This document shows, piece by piece, positions 17,257 to 25,905 of a stretch of 64,000 nucleotides of DNA (within the stretch, counting starts at the first letter, position 1; each line of letters opens with the position of its first letter). Source of the stretch: Nitrospirillum sp034427435 (GTDB lineage Bacteria; Pseudomonadota; Alphaproteobacteria; Azospirillales; Azospirillaceae); contig NZ_JAXQNP010000003.1 in assembly GCF_034427435.1 (NCBI RefSeq), forward strand, positions 1,116,001-1,180,000, given 5' to 3'. Under the pieces are notes generated by a model that saw nothing but the letters and a program-made list of their open reading frames with translations, had not been told where the DNA came from and did not search any database. A program made the position numbers and the translations under genes.

Positions 17257-18330
17257 TCATCCCCCGGATGCCCAGGCGCGGCGCAGGGCCTGTCCGCAGG
17301 CCATGCTGGCCAGATAGGCCCGGGGCGCCACCACCTCGCGGGCGACCAGGCCATAGGTGCCGCGGTCGGCGGTGATCCAGGGATAAAAGCCCATCATGCC
17401 CGGGCTGCTGAACGCCCCGTCGCCGCCGGGGCCGTCCTCCACCCAATGGTTCAGGCTGTAATGCCAGGGCTGGGGCAGTTCGGGCGCCTGCACGGCGGGG
17501 CAGTTCGGCCCCCCGGTGCAGACGGGATGGCTGCCCAGCAGGTCGTGGATGCGCAGGCGGCCGGCCACCACCTTGCGCAGGAAGGCGGCATAGGCGGCGG
17601 GGCTGGCCTTCAGGCCGCCGCCCACCCGTGGCGCGGCGTAGTCCAGGGCGAGTTCGGGGCCCAGCACGCGGCGCACCTCCGCCGCCAGGCCATAGCGGTC
17701 CAGGTCGCCCAGGCCCAGGGTCGCGGCCAGATGCTGGTCATGGCCGCCGTTGTAGCTGAACCGTCCCTGGTGATTCGCGTTCACCAGCCCGTTGTCGCGC
17801 CGGTCCAGGCAGGCCGCGACGGTGCGCGCGCCGAAGCAGGCCAAAGGATTGAAGTTGTCATACCCGGACCGCATCTCCAGCGCGTCCAGCTGCGCCGGCG
17901 TCAGCCGGCCATCGACCCGCTCCACCACATAGGCGGCGAAGATCAGCTTGCTGGCCGATGCCACCTGCAAGGGCTTGTTGGCGCTGTAGCGGGTGCCCCG
18001 GCTGCCGCTGGCCAGGGCGCCGGTGCCGTCGCCGATCTCCCAGTAGAAATCGCCGATCCCGCGGCAGGCGGCATCGCCATTGGCGGCTGCAACCACGGCG
18101 GCGCGGCGCCGGCTCAGTCCATGATGGGGGTCGGATTTCTGGAACGACTGTACCAACGCCGTATCCACGCGGACGCCGCTGGCGTCGGTTTCCAAGGGGG
18201 CGTCCGTCTCCCGGGGGGCTGCCGGTGGTGCCGCCGACTGGGCCCGGGCCGGCTGATGCCACGTACCGGCGGCGGCCAGCAGCGCGCCCGCAAGGCCGAT
18301 GGCCCGGACGGATGTCCGCCACCCCGCCAT
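17257..18330 (-). CDS. Exported serine-hydrolase-like protein (beta-lactamase/PBP fold)
   Basis: 357 residues from MAGWRTSVRA, with a signal peptide to about residue 31. A SASK tetrad (Ser125, Lys128) preceded by NKPLQVA matches the S-x-x-K active-site box of penicillin-recognising serine hydrolases, and FSYNGGHDQ could supply the second box (Y/S-x-N). I see no clear K-T/S-G box; the C-terminal region instead reads HYSLNHWVEDGPGG...SSPGMMGFYPWI. A role in peptidoglycan or small-amide hydrolysis is inference; a divergent, catalytically altered member is possible. A GTG 45 bases upstream is an alternative start but adds a non-hydrophobic leader. Confidence 0.65.
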   Translation of the reverse strand: MAGWRTSVRAIGLAGALLAAAGTWHQPARAQSAAPPAAPRETDAPLETDASGVRVDTALVQSFQKSDPHHGLSRRRAAVVAAANGDAACRGIGDFYWEIGDGTGALASGSRGTRYSANKPLQVASASKLIFAAYVVERVDGRLTPAQLDALEMRSGYDNFNPLACFGARTVAACLDRRDNGLVNANHQGRFSYNGGHDQHLAATLGLGDLDRYGLAAEVRRVLGPELALDYAAPRVGGGLKASPAAYAAFLRKVVAGRLRIHDLLGSHPVCTGGPNCPAVQAPELPQPWHYSLNHWVEDGPGGDGAFSSPGMMGFYPWITADRGTYGLVAREVVAPRAYLASMACGQALRRAWASGG

Positions 18331-18495
18331 CGCTCCTGCTACCTGCCGCTTGCCCTGCACGTCCGCCGACCACACCGTTGACCAAAGACACCTATGATAT
18401 CAGCCACCCCGGATCGCGGGTATGGGCGGGGCTGGTACGGTCGTCTTTGTCGCAGGGGGGCAGGGAGGCGTCGCGGGACGGTGACCCGATGAACG

Positions 18496-18531
18496 GACGA
18501 CGCCGGCGCCCTTAAGAACGCCGGCGTCGTC
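18496..18531 (-). terminator. Strong hairpin downstream of aceB
   Basis: Perfect 13-bp stem (18496-18508 with 18519-18531, GACGACGCCGGCG and its complement) with a 10-base loop, about 90 bases beyond the malate synthase stop. No T-run, so termination may need Rho or the hairpin may protect the 3' end. Confidence 0.5.
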
Positions 18532-18617
18532 GCGCGGTCATCGCTGCTGCATGCCCCAGTCGGCGGCTTCTCCCATTCCATCGGGCCCCGGGCTGGCGCC
18601 GGGGGCTTTCCTGGGAT

Positions 18618-20264
18618 TTACGCGCCCACCTCCATCAGCCGGTCATAGGCGGGCAGGGTCAGGAACTCGGCGAAGCGGTGCTGGAACACCAGGTCGGAGA
18701 ACAGGCGCGCCGCCTCCTCATGCCGGCTGTGGGCCAGGGCCACCTCACCCACCCGGCCGATCCAGGCGGCCAGCTCCTCCTCGATGACGCGCTCCACCAG
18801 GGCATGGTCGACGACGCGGCCGTCGTCCAGCCGGGCGCCATGGCGCAGCCACTGCCACACCTGGGCGCGGCTGATCTCGGCGGTGGCCGCGTCCTCCATC
18901 AGGTTGAACAGCGGCACGCAGCCCTGGCCGCGCAGCCACGCCTCGATATAGCCGATGCCCACCGCCACGTTCTGGCGCAAGCCCGCCTCCGTGCGCGGGC
19001 CCTGCGGAATGGCCAGCAGATCCTCCGCCGTCACCCGCACGTCGTGGCAGGTGGCGTGGATCTGGTTGGGGGTGCGCATCAGGTCGTCGAACACCGCCCG
19101 CGCCACGGGCACCAGCGCCGGATGGGCCACCCAGGTGCCGTCGTGGCCGTTGCGGGCTTCCCGCTCCTTGTCCGCCCGCACCTGGGCGAAGGCGCGGTCG
19201 TTGGCCACCGGGTCGTCCTTCACCGGGATATAGGCCGCCATGCCGCCGATGGCCGGGGCGCCGCGGCGGTGGCAGGTCTTCACCGCCAGGCGCGAATAGG
19301 CGTTCAGGAAGGCCTTGTCCATGGTGATGGCCGCGCGGTCGGGCAACACGGCGTCCGGGTCGTTGCGGAACTTCTTGATGAAGCTGAAGATGTAATCCCA
19401 GCGGCCGCAATTCAGGCCGGCGGAATGGCAGCGCAGCTCATACAGGATCTCGTCCATCTCGAAGGCCGCCAGGATGCTCTCGATCAGCACCGTCGCCTTG
19501 ATGGTGCCGGCGGGCAGGCCCAGGCAGTCCTGGGCATGCAGGAAGACATCGTTCCACAGCCGCGCCTCGGCCCGGCCCTCGATCTTGGGCAGGTAGAAAT
19601 AGGGGCCGCTGCCCCGGGCCAGCAATTCGCGGGCGTTGTGGAAGAAATAGAGGCCGAAGTCGAACAGGGCGGCGGACACGGGCCGGCCGTCGATCAGCAC
19701 ATGCTTTTCCTCCAGGTGCCAGCCGCGCGGGCGGACCATCAGCACGGCGACCTTGTCGTTCAGGGCGTAGTGCTTGCCCGACACCGGGTCGACATGGGTG
19801 ATGGTGCGGCGGATGGCGTCGCGCAGGTTGACCTGGCCGTCCATGACATTGGCCCAGGTGGGGGCGTTGCTGTCCTCGAAATCGGCCATGAACACCTGCG
19901 CGCCGGAATTCAGCGCGTTGATGATCATCTTGCGCTCGACCGGGCCGGTGATCTCCACCCGGCGGTCGCGCAGGTCGGCCGGTTGCGGTTCGACCGCCCA
20001 TTCCTCATGCCGGGCATAGCCGCAGGCGGGGTTGAAGGCCGGCTTCTCGCCGGCGTCCAGGCGGGCCTGGCGCTCCACCCGCTTTTCCAGCAGATAGCGA
20101 CGGCGCCAGCCGAAGCGGCGTTCCAGGTCGGCGACGAAGGCCAGGGCGGCGGGGGTGAGAAGGACATCATAGCCGGGCTTGGACGCGGCGCGGATCTCGA
20201 TACGCCCTACCGGGGCATCCGGCGACAGGCGGGGGGCCGAGGGGGCGAACAAAGCGTCAGGCAT
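18618..20264 (-). CDS. aceB: Malate synthase A
   Basis: 548 residues, the length of malate synthase A (about 530-550). It condenses glyoxylate with acetyl-CoA to malate, the second step of the glyoxylate bypass. Visible signatures include FMADFEDSNAPTW, the RPRGWHLEEKH loop and NCGRWDYIFSFIKKFR around the active site, and a C-terminal domain with HGARLDDGRVV. The start is supported by a GGGAGAGG just upstream. It lies about 330 bases downstream of aceA on the same strand, across two related hairpins, so the two are probably co-transcribed with some processing or partial termination between them. Confidence 0.97.
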   Translation of the reverse strand: MPDALFAPSAPRLSPDAPVGRIEIRAASKPGYDVLLTPAALAFVADLERRFGWRRRYLLEKRVERQARLDAGEKPAFNPACGYARHEEWAVEPQPADLRDRRVEITGPVERKMIINALNSGAQVFMADFEDSNAPTWANVMDGQVNLRDAIRRTITHVDPVSGKHYALNDKVAVLMVRPRGWHLEEKHVLIDGRPVSAALFDFGLYFFHNARELLARGSGPYFYLPKIEGRAEARLWNDVFLHAQDCLGLPAGTIKATVLIESILAAFEMDEILYELRCHSAGLNCGRWDYIFSFIKKFRNDPDAVLPDRAAITMDKAFLNAYSRLAVKTCHRRGAPAIGGMAAYIPVKDDPVANDRAFAQVRADKEREARNGHDGTWVAHPALVPVARAVFDDLMRTPNQIHATCHDVRVTAEDLLAIPQGPRTEAGLRQNVAVGIGYIEAWLRGQGCVPLFNLMEDAATAEISRAQVWQWLRHGARLDDGRVVDHALVERVIEEELAAWIGRVGEVALAHSRHEEAARLFSDLVFQHRFAEFLTLPAYDRLMEVGA

Positions 20265-20340
20265 GATACCTCTCCCTTCAGATCAGGGGGCCCGGCCGGG
20301 ATGGGGGCGCGGGCCCGTGAGGCGGTTTTTGAGGGGGCAG

Positions 20341-20391
20341 GGGTGCGGCGGCGGGACGCTCCAGCGTCGTTCATACCCCGTCGCCGCACCC
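20341..20391. repeat. Compound hairpin, copy 1 of a two-copy repeat
   Basis: An outer stem (20341-20355 with 20376-20391, one wobble) encloses an inner GACGCT-CC-AGCGTC hairpin. The core GGCGGCGGGACGCTCCAGCG recurs 134 bases away in the same aceA-aceB gap. Confidence 0.65.
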
Positions 20392-20476
20392 TTGCCAGGG
20401 CAGGGAATGGAATGGGCCATTCCTGCCGATCTTGGGGACGCGTTTAGACTTGAGACAGGAACCGGAGGGGAAAACC

Positions 20477-20522
20477 GGGCGGCGGCGGGACGCTCCAGCG
20501 TCGTTTATTCCCGCCGCCGCCC
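20477..20522. repeat. Compound hairpin, copy 2 of a two-copy repeat
   Basis: A perfect 14-bp outer stem (20477-20490 with 20509-20522) encloses the same inner GACGCT-CC-AGCGTC hairpin as copy 1 at 20341. It lies just downstream of the aceA stop and could act as terminator, 3'-end stabiliser or REP-type element. Confidence 0.65.
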
Positions 20523-20592
20523 GAAGGGTGCTTCCAGGCGAACGGTGCGTCGGCCTTCCCTGGTAGCCACCCCGTTCCGGGGATGGAGACGA

Positions 20593-21882
20593 TCAGTGGA
20601 ACTGGTCGGTCTCGGTCGAGTCCTTCATGGCGGTGGTGCTGCTGGCGCCGCCGGAAATCGCCAGGGACACGGCGTCGAAGTAGCCGGTGCCCACCTCGCG
20701 CTGGTGCTTCACCGCGGTGAAGCCGTGCTCGACGGCGGCGAATTCCTTCTGCTGCAACTCGGAGAAGGCGGCCATGCCGCGCTCCTTGTAGCCGCGCGCC
20801 AGCTCGAAGGTGGCGTAGTTCAGCGAGTGGAAGCCCGCCAGGGTGATGAACTGGAACTTGTAGCCCATGGCGCCCAGTTCCTGCTGGAAGCGGGCGATGG
20901 TCGCCTCGTCCAGGTTGGCGCGCCAGTTGAAGCTGGGCGAGCAGTTGTAGGCCAGCAGCTTGCCCGGGAACTGCTTGTGCACGGCTTCGGCGAAGCGGCG
21001 CGCGTCATCCAGGTTGGGCTTGGACGTTTCCCACCACAGCAGGTCGGCATAGGGCGCGTAGGCCAGGCCACGGGCGATGCAGTAGTCGACACCCATGCCC
21101 TTGCGGATGCGGAAGAAGCCTTCCGGCGTGCGGTCGTTGCGGTCGATGAAGGGATGGTCGCGCTCATCCACGTCGGACGTGATCAACTGCGCGCTTTCCG
21201 CGTCGGTGCGGGCCACCACCAGGGTGCTGGTGCCGCTGACATCGGCGCCCAGGCGGGCGGCGTTCAGGATGCGGATGAACTGCTGGATGGGGATCAGCAC
21301 CTTGCCGCCCAGATGGCCGCACTTCTTTTCCGACGCCAGCTGGTCCTCGAAATGGACGGCGGCGGCGCCGGCCTCGATCATGGACTTCATCAGCTCATGG
21401 GCGTTCAGCGGGCCACCGAAGCCGGCCTCGGCATCGGCGACGATGGGCACCATCCAGTTGATGCTGTCCTTGCCCTCGGCATGGTGGATCTGGTCGGCGC
21501 GCAGCAGGGCGTTGTTGATGCGCTTCACGACGCTGGGAACCGAGTTGGCCGGGTACAGGCTCTGGTCCGGGTACATCTGGCCCGCCAGGTTGGCGTCGGC
21601 CGCGACCTGCCAGCCGGACAGGTAGATGGCCTCCAGGCCGGCCTTGGCCATCTGCACCGCCTGATTGCCGGTGAAGGCGCCCAGGCTGTGGACATAGGGG
21701 CGGGTGTGCAGCAGCTCCCACAGGCGGCGGGCGCCCAGCTCGGCCAGGGTGTATTCGATCTTCACCGTACCGGACAGACGCTTCACGTCCTCCGCGGTGT
21801 AGTCGCGCTTCACGCCGTCGAAACGGCGGGCATGCAGCGCCTTCAGGTCGGTGGGGGTGGAGCCGTGATCCAGCGGAGCCAT
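20593..21882 (-). CDS. aceA: Isocitrate lyase
   Basis: 429 residues. It splits isocitrate into succinate and glyoxylate, committing carbon to the glyoxylate bypass during growth on acetate or fatty acids. The catalytic cysteine is Cys188 in the EKKCGHLGGKVLIP signature; substrate- and metal-binding segments LSGWQVAADAN, VADAEAGFGG and YNCSPSFNW are present. A GAAAGGAA precedes the ATG. The gene is divergent from an ScfR-family regulator, with a 338-base AT-rich gap that contains repeated TTGTAA hexamers, and it is followed on the same strand by aceB. Confidence 0.98.
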   Translation of the reverse strand: MAPLDHGSTPTDLKALHARRFDGVKRDYTAEDVKRLSGTVKIEYTLAELGARRLWELLHTRPYVHSLGAFTGNQAVQMAKAGLEAIYLSGWQVAADANLAGQMYPDQSLYPANSVPSVVKRINNALLRADQIHHAEGKDSINWMVPIVADAEAGFGGPLNAHELMKSMIEAGAAAVHFEDQLASEKKCGHLGGKVLIPIQQFIRILNAARLGADVSGTSTLVVARTDAESAQLITSDVDERDHPFIDRNDRTPEGFFRIRKGMGVDYCIARGLAYAPYADLLWWETSKPNLDDARRFAEAVHKQFPGKLLAYNCSPSFNWRANLDEATIARFQQELGAMGYKFQFITLAGFHSLNYATFELARGYKERGMAAFSELQQKEFAAVEHGFTAVKHQREVGTGYFDAVSLAISGGASSTTAMKDSTETDQFH

Positions 21883-22037
21883 GATCGCCTAATTCCTTTC
21901 TAGAAGACTTCGGATGCCGGCGGGCGGCTGTCCCACCCTGTCTGTCCGGTCAATCCGCCGATGATGACGTGAACGTCGGTGGTCGCCTGTTTCGCGGTGC
22001 GTCCGTCGCGTTCACTGCACTGCATTAGACTTGGCGA

Positions 22038-22131
22038 TTTGGTAAACTGGATCAATAAGTCTTTGATTGAAAAGTGGTAACGTTGTAATCTCTTGTAATG
22101 TAGGTAAGTGAAAACTTGTAAAGTTTGTAAA
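22038..22131. promoter_or_regulatory. Repeated TTGTAA sites in the aceA / scfR divergent promoter
   Basis: Four TTGTAA hexamers on the + strand start at 22083, 22093, 22116 and 22125, in two pairs spaced 10 and 9 bases, with a TTGGTAAAC variant near 22040. The patch is strikingly AT-rich. RamB of Corynebacterium, a relative of the neighbouring regulator, binds short TTTGCAAA-type sites at its own and aceA/aceB promoters, so these are plausible operator half-sites. Binding is inferred. Confidence 0.5.
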
Positions 22132-22220
22132 TCGACTTGCCCCTTCCGGCGCACTGCGGAAGGGTCGGGAACCCGGGCGGATAGACCGGGAGGCAAGGGC
22201 GGGAACGGAAGGGGCGGACC

Positions 22221-23678
22221 ATGGCGGCGGAAAAGAAGGCGATGCTGGGCCACAAGGTGCGCCGCCTGCGCCGCGAGCTGCGGCTGACCCAGGCGCAAAT
22301 GGCGGAAATGCTGGCCATCTCCCCCTCCTACCTCAACCTGATCGAGGGCAATCAGCGGCCGCTGACCGTGGCGCTGCTGCTGAAGATCGGCCAGACCTTC
22401 GACGTGGATCTGGCCACCTTCGCCGAGGATGACGAGGTGCGGCTGGTCGCCGGCCTGCGCGAGGTGTTCTCCGACCCGCTGTTCGACCACAACGACATCA
22501 AGAACCAGGACATGAAGGAACTGGCGGCCGTGGCCCCCACCCTGGGCCAGGCCGTCGTCACCCTGTATCGCGCCTATCTGGAGGCGCGCGAGGATGTGCA
22601 GGCGCTGGCGGAAAAGGTGGACGACCGCGACCGCCAGCATCCCCAGGCCGCCGGCCAACATTTCGCCCAGGACGAGGTCGGGGAGCTTTTCCAGAACCAG
22701 AACAATCATTTCCCGGAGCTGGAGCTGGCGGCGGAGACGCTGTGGTTCGATGGCGATTTGGAGTCCGGTGACCTGTACGGCTCCCTCGCCCGCTTCGTGC
22801 AGAAGGCGCACGGCCTGACGGTGAAGCTGATGCCGGTGGAGGTGATGGGCGAGACGGTGCGCCGCTATGACCGCCATTCCCGGCGGGTGCTGATCTCGGA
22901 AATGCTGTCGCCGGCGGGCCGCACCTTCCAATTGGCGGTACAGGTGGCCCTGATGCGCCATCGCGACCTGCTGAACGCCACGGTGGAAAAGGCCGGCATG
23001 GCGGCGGAGGAGTCGCGGCAACTGGCGCGCATGGTCCTGGCGGGCTATTTCGCCGCCGCCGTCATGATGCCTTATGGCCGATTCCTCGAGGCGGCGAAGG
23101 CCGCGCGCTATGACATCGAGGTGCTGATGCACCGCTTCGTCGCCAGCTTCGAACAGGTCTGTCACCGGCTGACGACGCTGCAGCGGCCGGGCGCCAAGGG
23201 CGTGCCCTTCTTCTTGGTGCGGGTCGATCCGGCGGGCAACATCTCCAAGCGGTTCAGCGCGGTGCCGGGCTTCCACATGGCGCGCTTCGGCGGCGGCTGC
23301 CCGCGCTGGACGGTGCATCAGGCTTTCCGCAACCCGGGCCAGATCCTGACCCAGCTGATGCGCATGCCGGACGGCACCAGCTATTTCGCCATCGCCCGCA
23401 CCCTCAGCAAGGCCGGCGGCTGGAAAAGTGTCCCGCGGCAGTTCGCCCTCAGCCTGGGCTGCGAGGCGGCCCAGGCCCATCAGTTGATCTATGCCGACGG
23501 CATGGACTTGGCGGGCGCCGCCGATGCCGGGGGCCGGGCGACGCCCGTGGGCACCAACTGCCGCCTCTGCCCGCGCCTGGACTGCACCCAGCGGGCGTTC
23601 CCGCCCCTGAACCACCGCCTGGTGGTGGATGAGAACATCCGCGGCCTGTCCAGCTACATCGGCCCGCCCACGGGCTGA
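22221..23678 (+). CDS. ScfR/RamB-type short-chain fatty acyl transcriptional regulator
   Basis: 485 residues. An N-terminal XRE-type helix-turn-helix (about 9-64; LGHKVRRLRRELRLTQAQMAEML, SPSYLNLIEGNQRPLT) is followed by a central IrrE/peptidase-like region without a clear HExxH, and a C-terminal DUF2083-type domain with a cysteine cluster (NCRLCPRLDC). This is the architecture of ScfR and RamB, regulators that sense short-chain acyl-CoA status and control aceA and aceB. Its position, divergent from aceA, supports the same job. Autoregulation through the shared TTGTAA repeats is likely but inferred. Confidence 0.9.
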   Translation: MAAEKKAMLGHKVRRLRRELRLTQAQMAEMLAISPSYLNLIEGNQRPLTVALLLKIGQTFDVDLATFAEDDEVRLVAGLREVFSDPLFDHNDIKNQDMKELAAVAPTLGQAVVTLYRAYLEAREDVQALAEKVDDRDRQHPQAAGQHFAQDEVGELFQNQNNHFPELELAAETLWFDGDLESGDLYGSLARFVQKAHGLTVKLMPVEVMGETVRRYDRHSRRVLISEMLSPAGRTFQLAVQVALMRHRDLLNATVEKAGMAAEESRQLARMVLAGYFAAAVMMPYGRFLEAAKAARYDIEVLMHRFVASFEQVCHRLTTLQRPGAKGVPFFLVRVDPAGNISKRFSAVPGFHMARFGGGCPRWTVHQAFRNPGQILTQLMRMPDGTSYFAIARTLSKAGGWKSVPRQFALSLGCEAAQAHQLIYADGMDLAGAADAGGRATPVGTNCRLCPRLDCTQRAFPPLNHRLVVDENIRGLSSYIGPPTG

Positions 23679-23772
23679 CATCGGTATCCCACCCCATCCC
23701 CTTGCACTCTTGTGGTCCGGCGTCCGGGGTGGGCAGGGTGCGGCTTGGTTGTAAGGGCCGGGGGCTTTGGTG

Positions 23773-24303
23773 ATGCGCAGGTTGGTGATGGGAATGGCCC
23801 TGGGCGCCGTCGTGGGTGTGTCCCTGGCCGTGTTCGCCGATCCGGTGCCGGGGTTGAAGCCCATGGCCTTCCTGGCCGGCCATTGCTGGACGGGCGAATT
23901 CCCCGGCAGCCAACGCACCGACACCCACTGCTTCGCCTGGTTGTACGAAGGCAAGGCCCTGCGCGACACCCACATCGTGCGTGCCCCGGGCCAGCCGGAC
24001 CATGTGGGTGAAACCACCTATTACTGGGACCCGGCGGCCAAGCGGGTGGAATACCTCTACATCGAGAACCAGGGGGGCGTCAGTCACGGCACCGTGACGC
24101 CGGAGCGCGGCGCCCTGGTCTTTCCCGCCGCCCAGTATGTGACGGACGGCGAGACCATGACCTACCGTGTGCGCTGGACCCCCCAGAGGCCCCCTCAGGC
24201 CGGTGAGGGCGCCGAGCCCGACGCCTACGAGGCGTGGAGCGAGGCCCAGACCAAGGACGGCTGGGCCACCATGTTCAAGCTGGTGCTGAAACGGCAGCCC
24301 TGA
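23773..24303 (+). CDS. Exported protein of unknown function
   Basis: About 176 residues with an N-terminal signal peptide (MRRLVMGMALGAVVGVSLAVFA). The mature part begins GLKPMAFLAGHCWTGEFPG and contains YYWDPAAKRVEYLY and KDGWATMFKLVLKR. The opening 'FLAGHCWTGEF' and the beta-rich remainder recall small lipocalin-like periplasmic proteins, but I cannot assign a family with confidence. ATG at 23773 is chosen over the TTG/GTG codons just upstream. It is followed 188 bases later by an amidohydrolase gene. Confidence 0.65.
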   Translation: MRRLVMGMALGAVVGVSLAVFADPVPGLKPMAFLAGHCWTGEFPGSQRTDTHCFAWLYEGKALRDTHIVRAPGQPDHVGETTYYWDPAAKRVEYLYIENQGGVSHGTVTPERGALVFPAAQYVTDGETMTYRVRWTPQRPPQAGEGAEPDAYEAWSEAQTKDGWATMFKLVLKRQP

Positions 24304-24491
24304 CCACTGCCGACTTTCAGAAACCCTTCTGCGCCCTTTCCCCGTGCCCGTTGGCTGGCTTTCCGGGCATCCTGCCGTGGCAATGGCCGTTGCGGGACCG
24401 GGGCCGGGGCGGATACGGTTTCCCCACCGGTCCGCGGGACCTATCCGGCGGACCCCAGAACAAGACGGACGATGGGCAGAAAGGGCGAAAG

Positions 24492-25841
24492 ATGAGGGGC
24501 TTGATGGGGAAGCGCCGGCGGCTGTGGCTGGCGGCGACGATGGCGTCCACCGCGCTGGCGCTGGCGGCATCCGGAATGGCGGTTGCGGCGGAAGCGCCCG
24601 CCCATGACACCGTGGTCTATGCCGGCGCGCTGATCGATGGCGTGACCTTTGCTCCCCGCCGGCAGGTCACCATCGTGGTGCATGAGGGCAAGGTGGCGGC
24701 GGTGGAGGCCGGCTATGTCGCCCACCCCGGCGCCACGGTCATCGACCTCAAGGATCAGACGGTGCTGCCCGGCCTGATCGACTGCCATGTCCACATCGCG
24801 TCCAAACTGCCCAGCCAGGCCAACGCGGTGGAGGACATGGTGACCCACAGCGCGGTGGATGCGGTGCTGGACGGCGCCGTCTTCGCCCGCGCCATGCTGC
24901 TGCAGGGTTTCACCAGCGCCCGCGACGTGGGCGGCGGGGACGACACGGTGTCGCTGCGCAACGCCATCGACGCCGGCAAGGTGCCGGGCCCGCGCCTGTG
25001 GGTGTCACTGGAACCCCTGGGCCCCACCGGCGGCCACGGCGACCCTTCCAACGGTTTTGATTCCCGGTTGCACCATCCCGATTGGCAGAACGGCATCGTC
25101 GACACGCCGGACATGGCCCGCCTGCGGGTGCGCGAACACCACAAGCGCGGCGCCAACCTCATCAAGATCATGCCCTCCGGCGGCATCGCCAGCACCGGTG
25201 ACGATCCCCGCGCCCAGCTCATGACCAATGAGGAGATCAAGGCCGCCATCGATACGGCGCACGCGCTGGGCATGAAGGTGGCGGCCCACACCTATCCCGC
25301 CCAGGCCATCATCAACACCGTGAACGCCGGCGTCGATTCCATCGAGCACGGCTCTTTCGCGGATGCCGACGCGGTGAAGGCCATGAAGGCCCACGGCACC
25401 TACCTGGTGCCGACGCTGACCGTGTACGACGTGTACATGAAGGCGGCGCAGGAACATCCCGAACTGCTGCCCCCGGGCACGGCGGAAAAGGAACTGGCCA
25501 ACGACGCCATACCGAAGCGCAACCTGCCCCTGGCCTACAAGGCGGGGGTGAAGATCGCCTATGGCACTGACATCGGCGAGGGCGACCACGCCCGCGAATT
25601 CGCCCTGCTGGCGGAGGCCGGCGTGACCCCGGCCGACGCCCTGTCGTTCGCCACCCGCAACGCCGCCGACCTGATCGGCGCCGCCGACCGCATCGGCACG
25701 GTGCAGCCCGGCCGCTACGCCGACCTGATCGCCGTCTCCGGCGACCCGCTCAGCCATCTTGAATTGATGGAACAGGTGCGGTTTGTCATGAAGGGGGGCG
25801 TGGTCTACAAGGCCGATGGCCACCCGGTCGCGCTGCCGTGA
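24492..25841 (+). CDS. Exported metal-dependent amidohydrolase
   Basis: 449 residues. A signal peptide (about 1-33, ending VAA) precedes a TIM-barrel amidohydrolase: LIDCHVHIASK supplies the first two metal histidines (His99, His101), LIKIMPSGGI the likely carboxylated lysine, AAHTYP and IEHGSF further metal histidines, and YGTDIGEG the catalytic Asp. The set matches imidazolonepropionase-like/prolidase-like amidohydrolases such as Xaa-Pro or Xaa-Arg carboxypeptidases of marine and soil bacteria. The signal peptide places it in the periplasm, fitting degradation of a peptide-like or cyclic amide substrate; the actual substrate is unknown. A 2OG-dioxygenase-like gene follows within 65 bases. 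Confidence 0.88.
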   Translation: MRGLMGKRRRLWLAATMASTALALAASGMAVAAEAPAHDTVVYAGALIDGVTFAPRRQVTIVVHEGKVAAVEAGYVAHPGATVIDLKDQTVLPGLIDCHVHIASKLPSQANAVEDMVTHSAVDAVLDGAVFARAMLLQGFTSARDVGGGDDTVSLRNAIDAGKVPGPRLWVSLEPLGPTGGHGDPSNGFDSRLHHPDWQNGIVDTPDMARLRVREHHKRGANLIKIMPSGGIASTGDDPRAQLMTNEEIKAAIDTAHALGMKVAAHTYPAQAIINTVNAGVDSIEHGSFADADAVKAMKAHGTYLVPTLTVYDVYMKAAQEHPELLPPGTAEKELANDAIPKRNLPLAYKAGVKIAYGTDIGEGDHAREFALLAEAGVTPADALSFATRNAADLIGAADRIGTVQPGRYADLIAVSGDPLSHLELMEQVRFVMKGGVVYKADGHPVALP

Positions 25842-25905
25842 CCGGGGACCAAGTCCAACCGCGAGGGCCCGAAGGCCAGGGCCCAAAGGAAAGGGGAGGG
25901 CGGAT

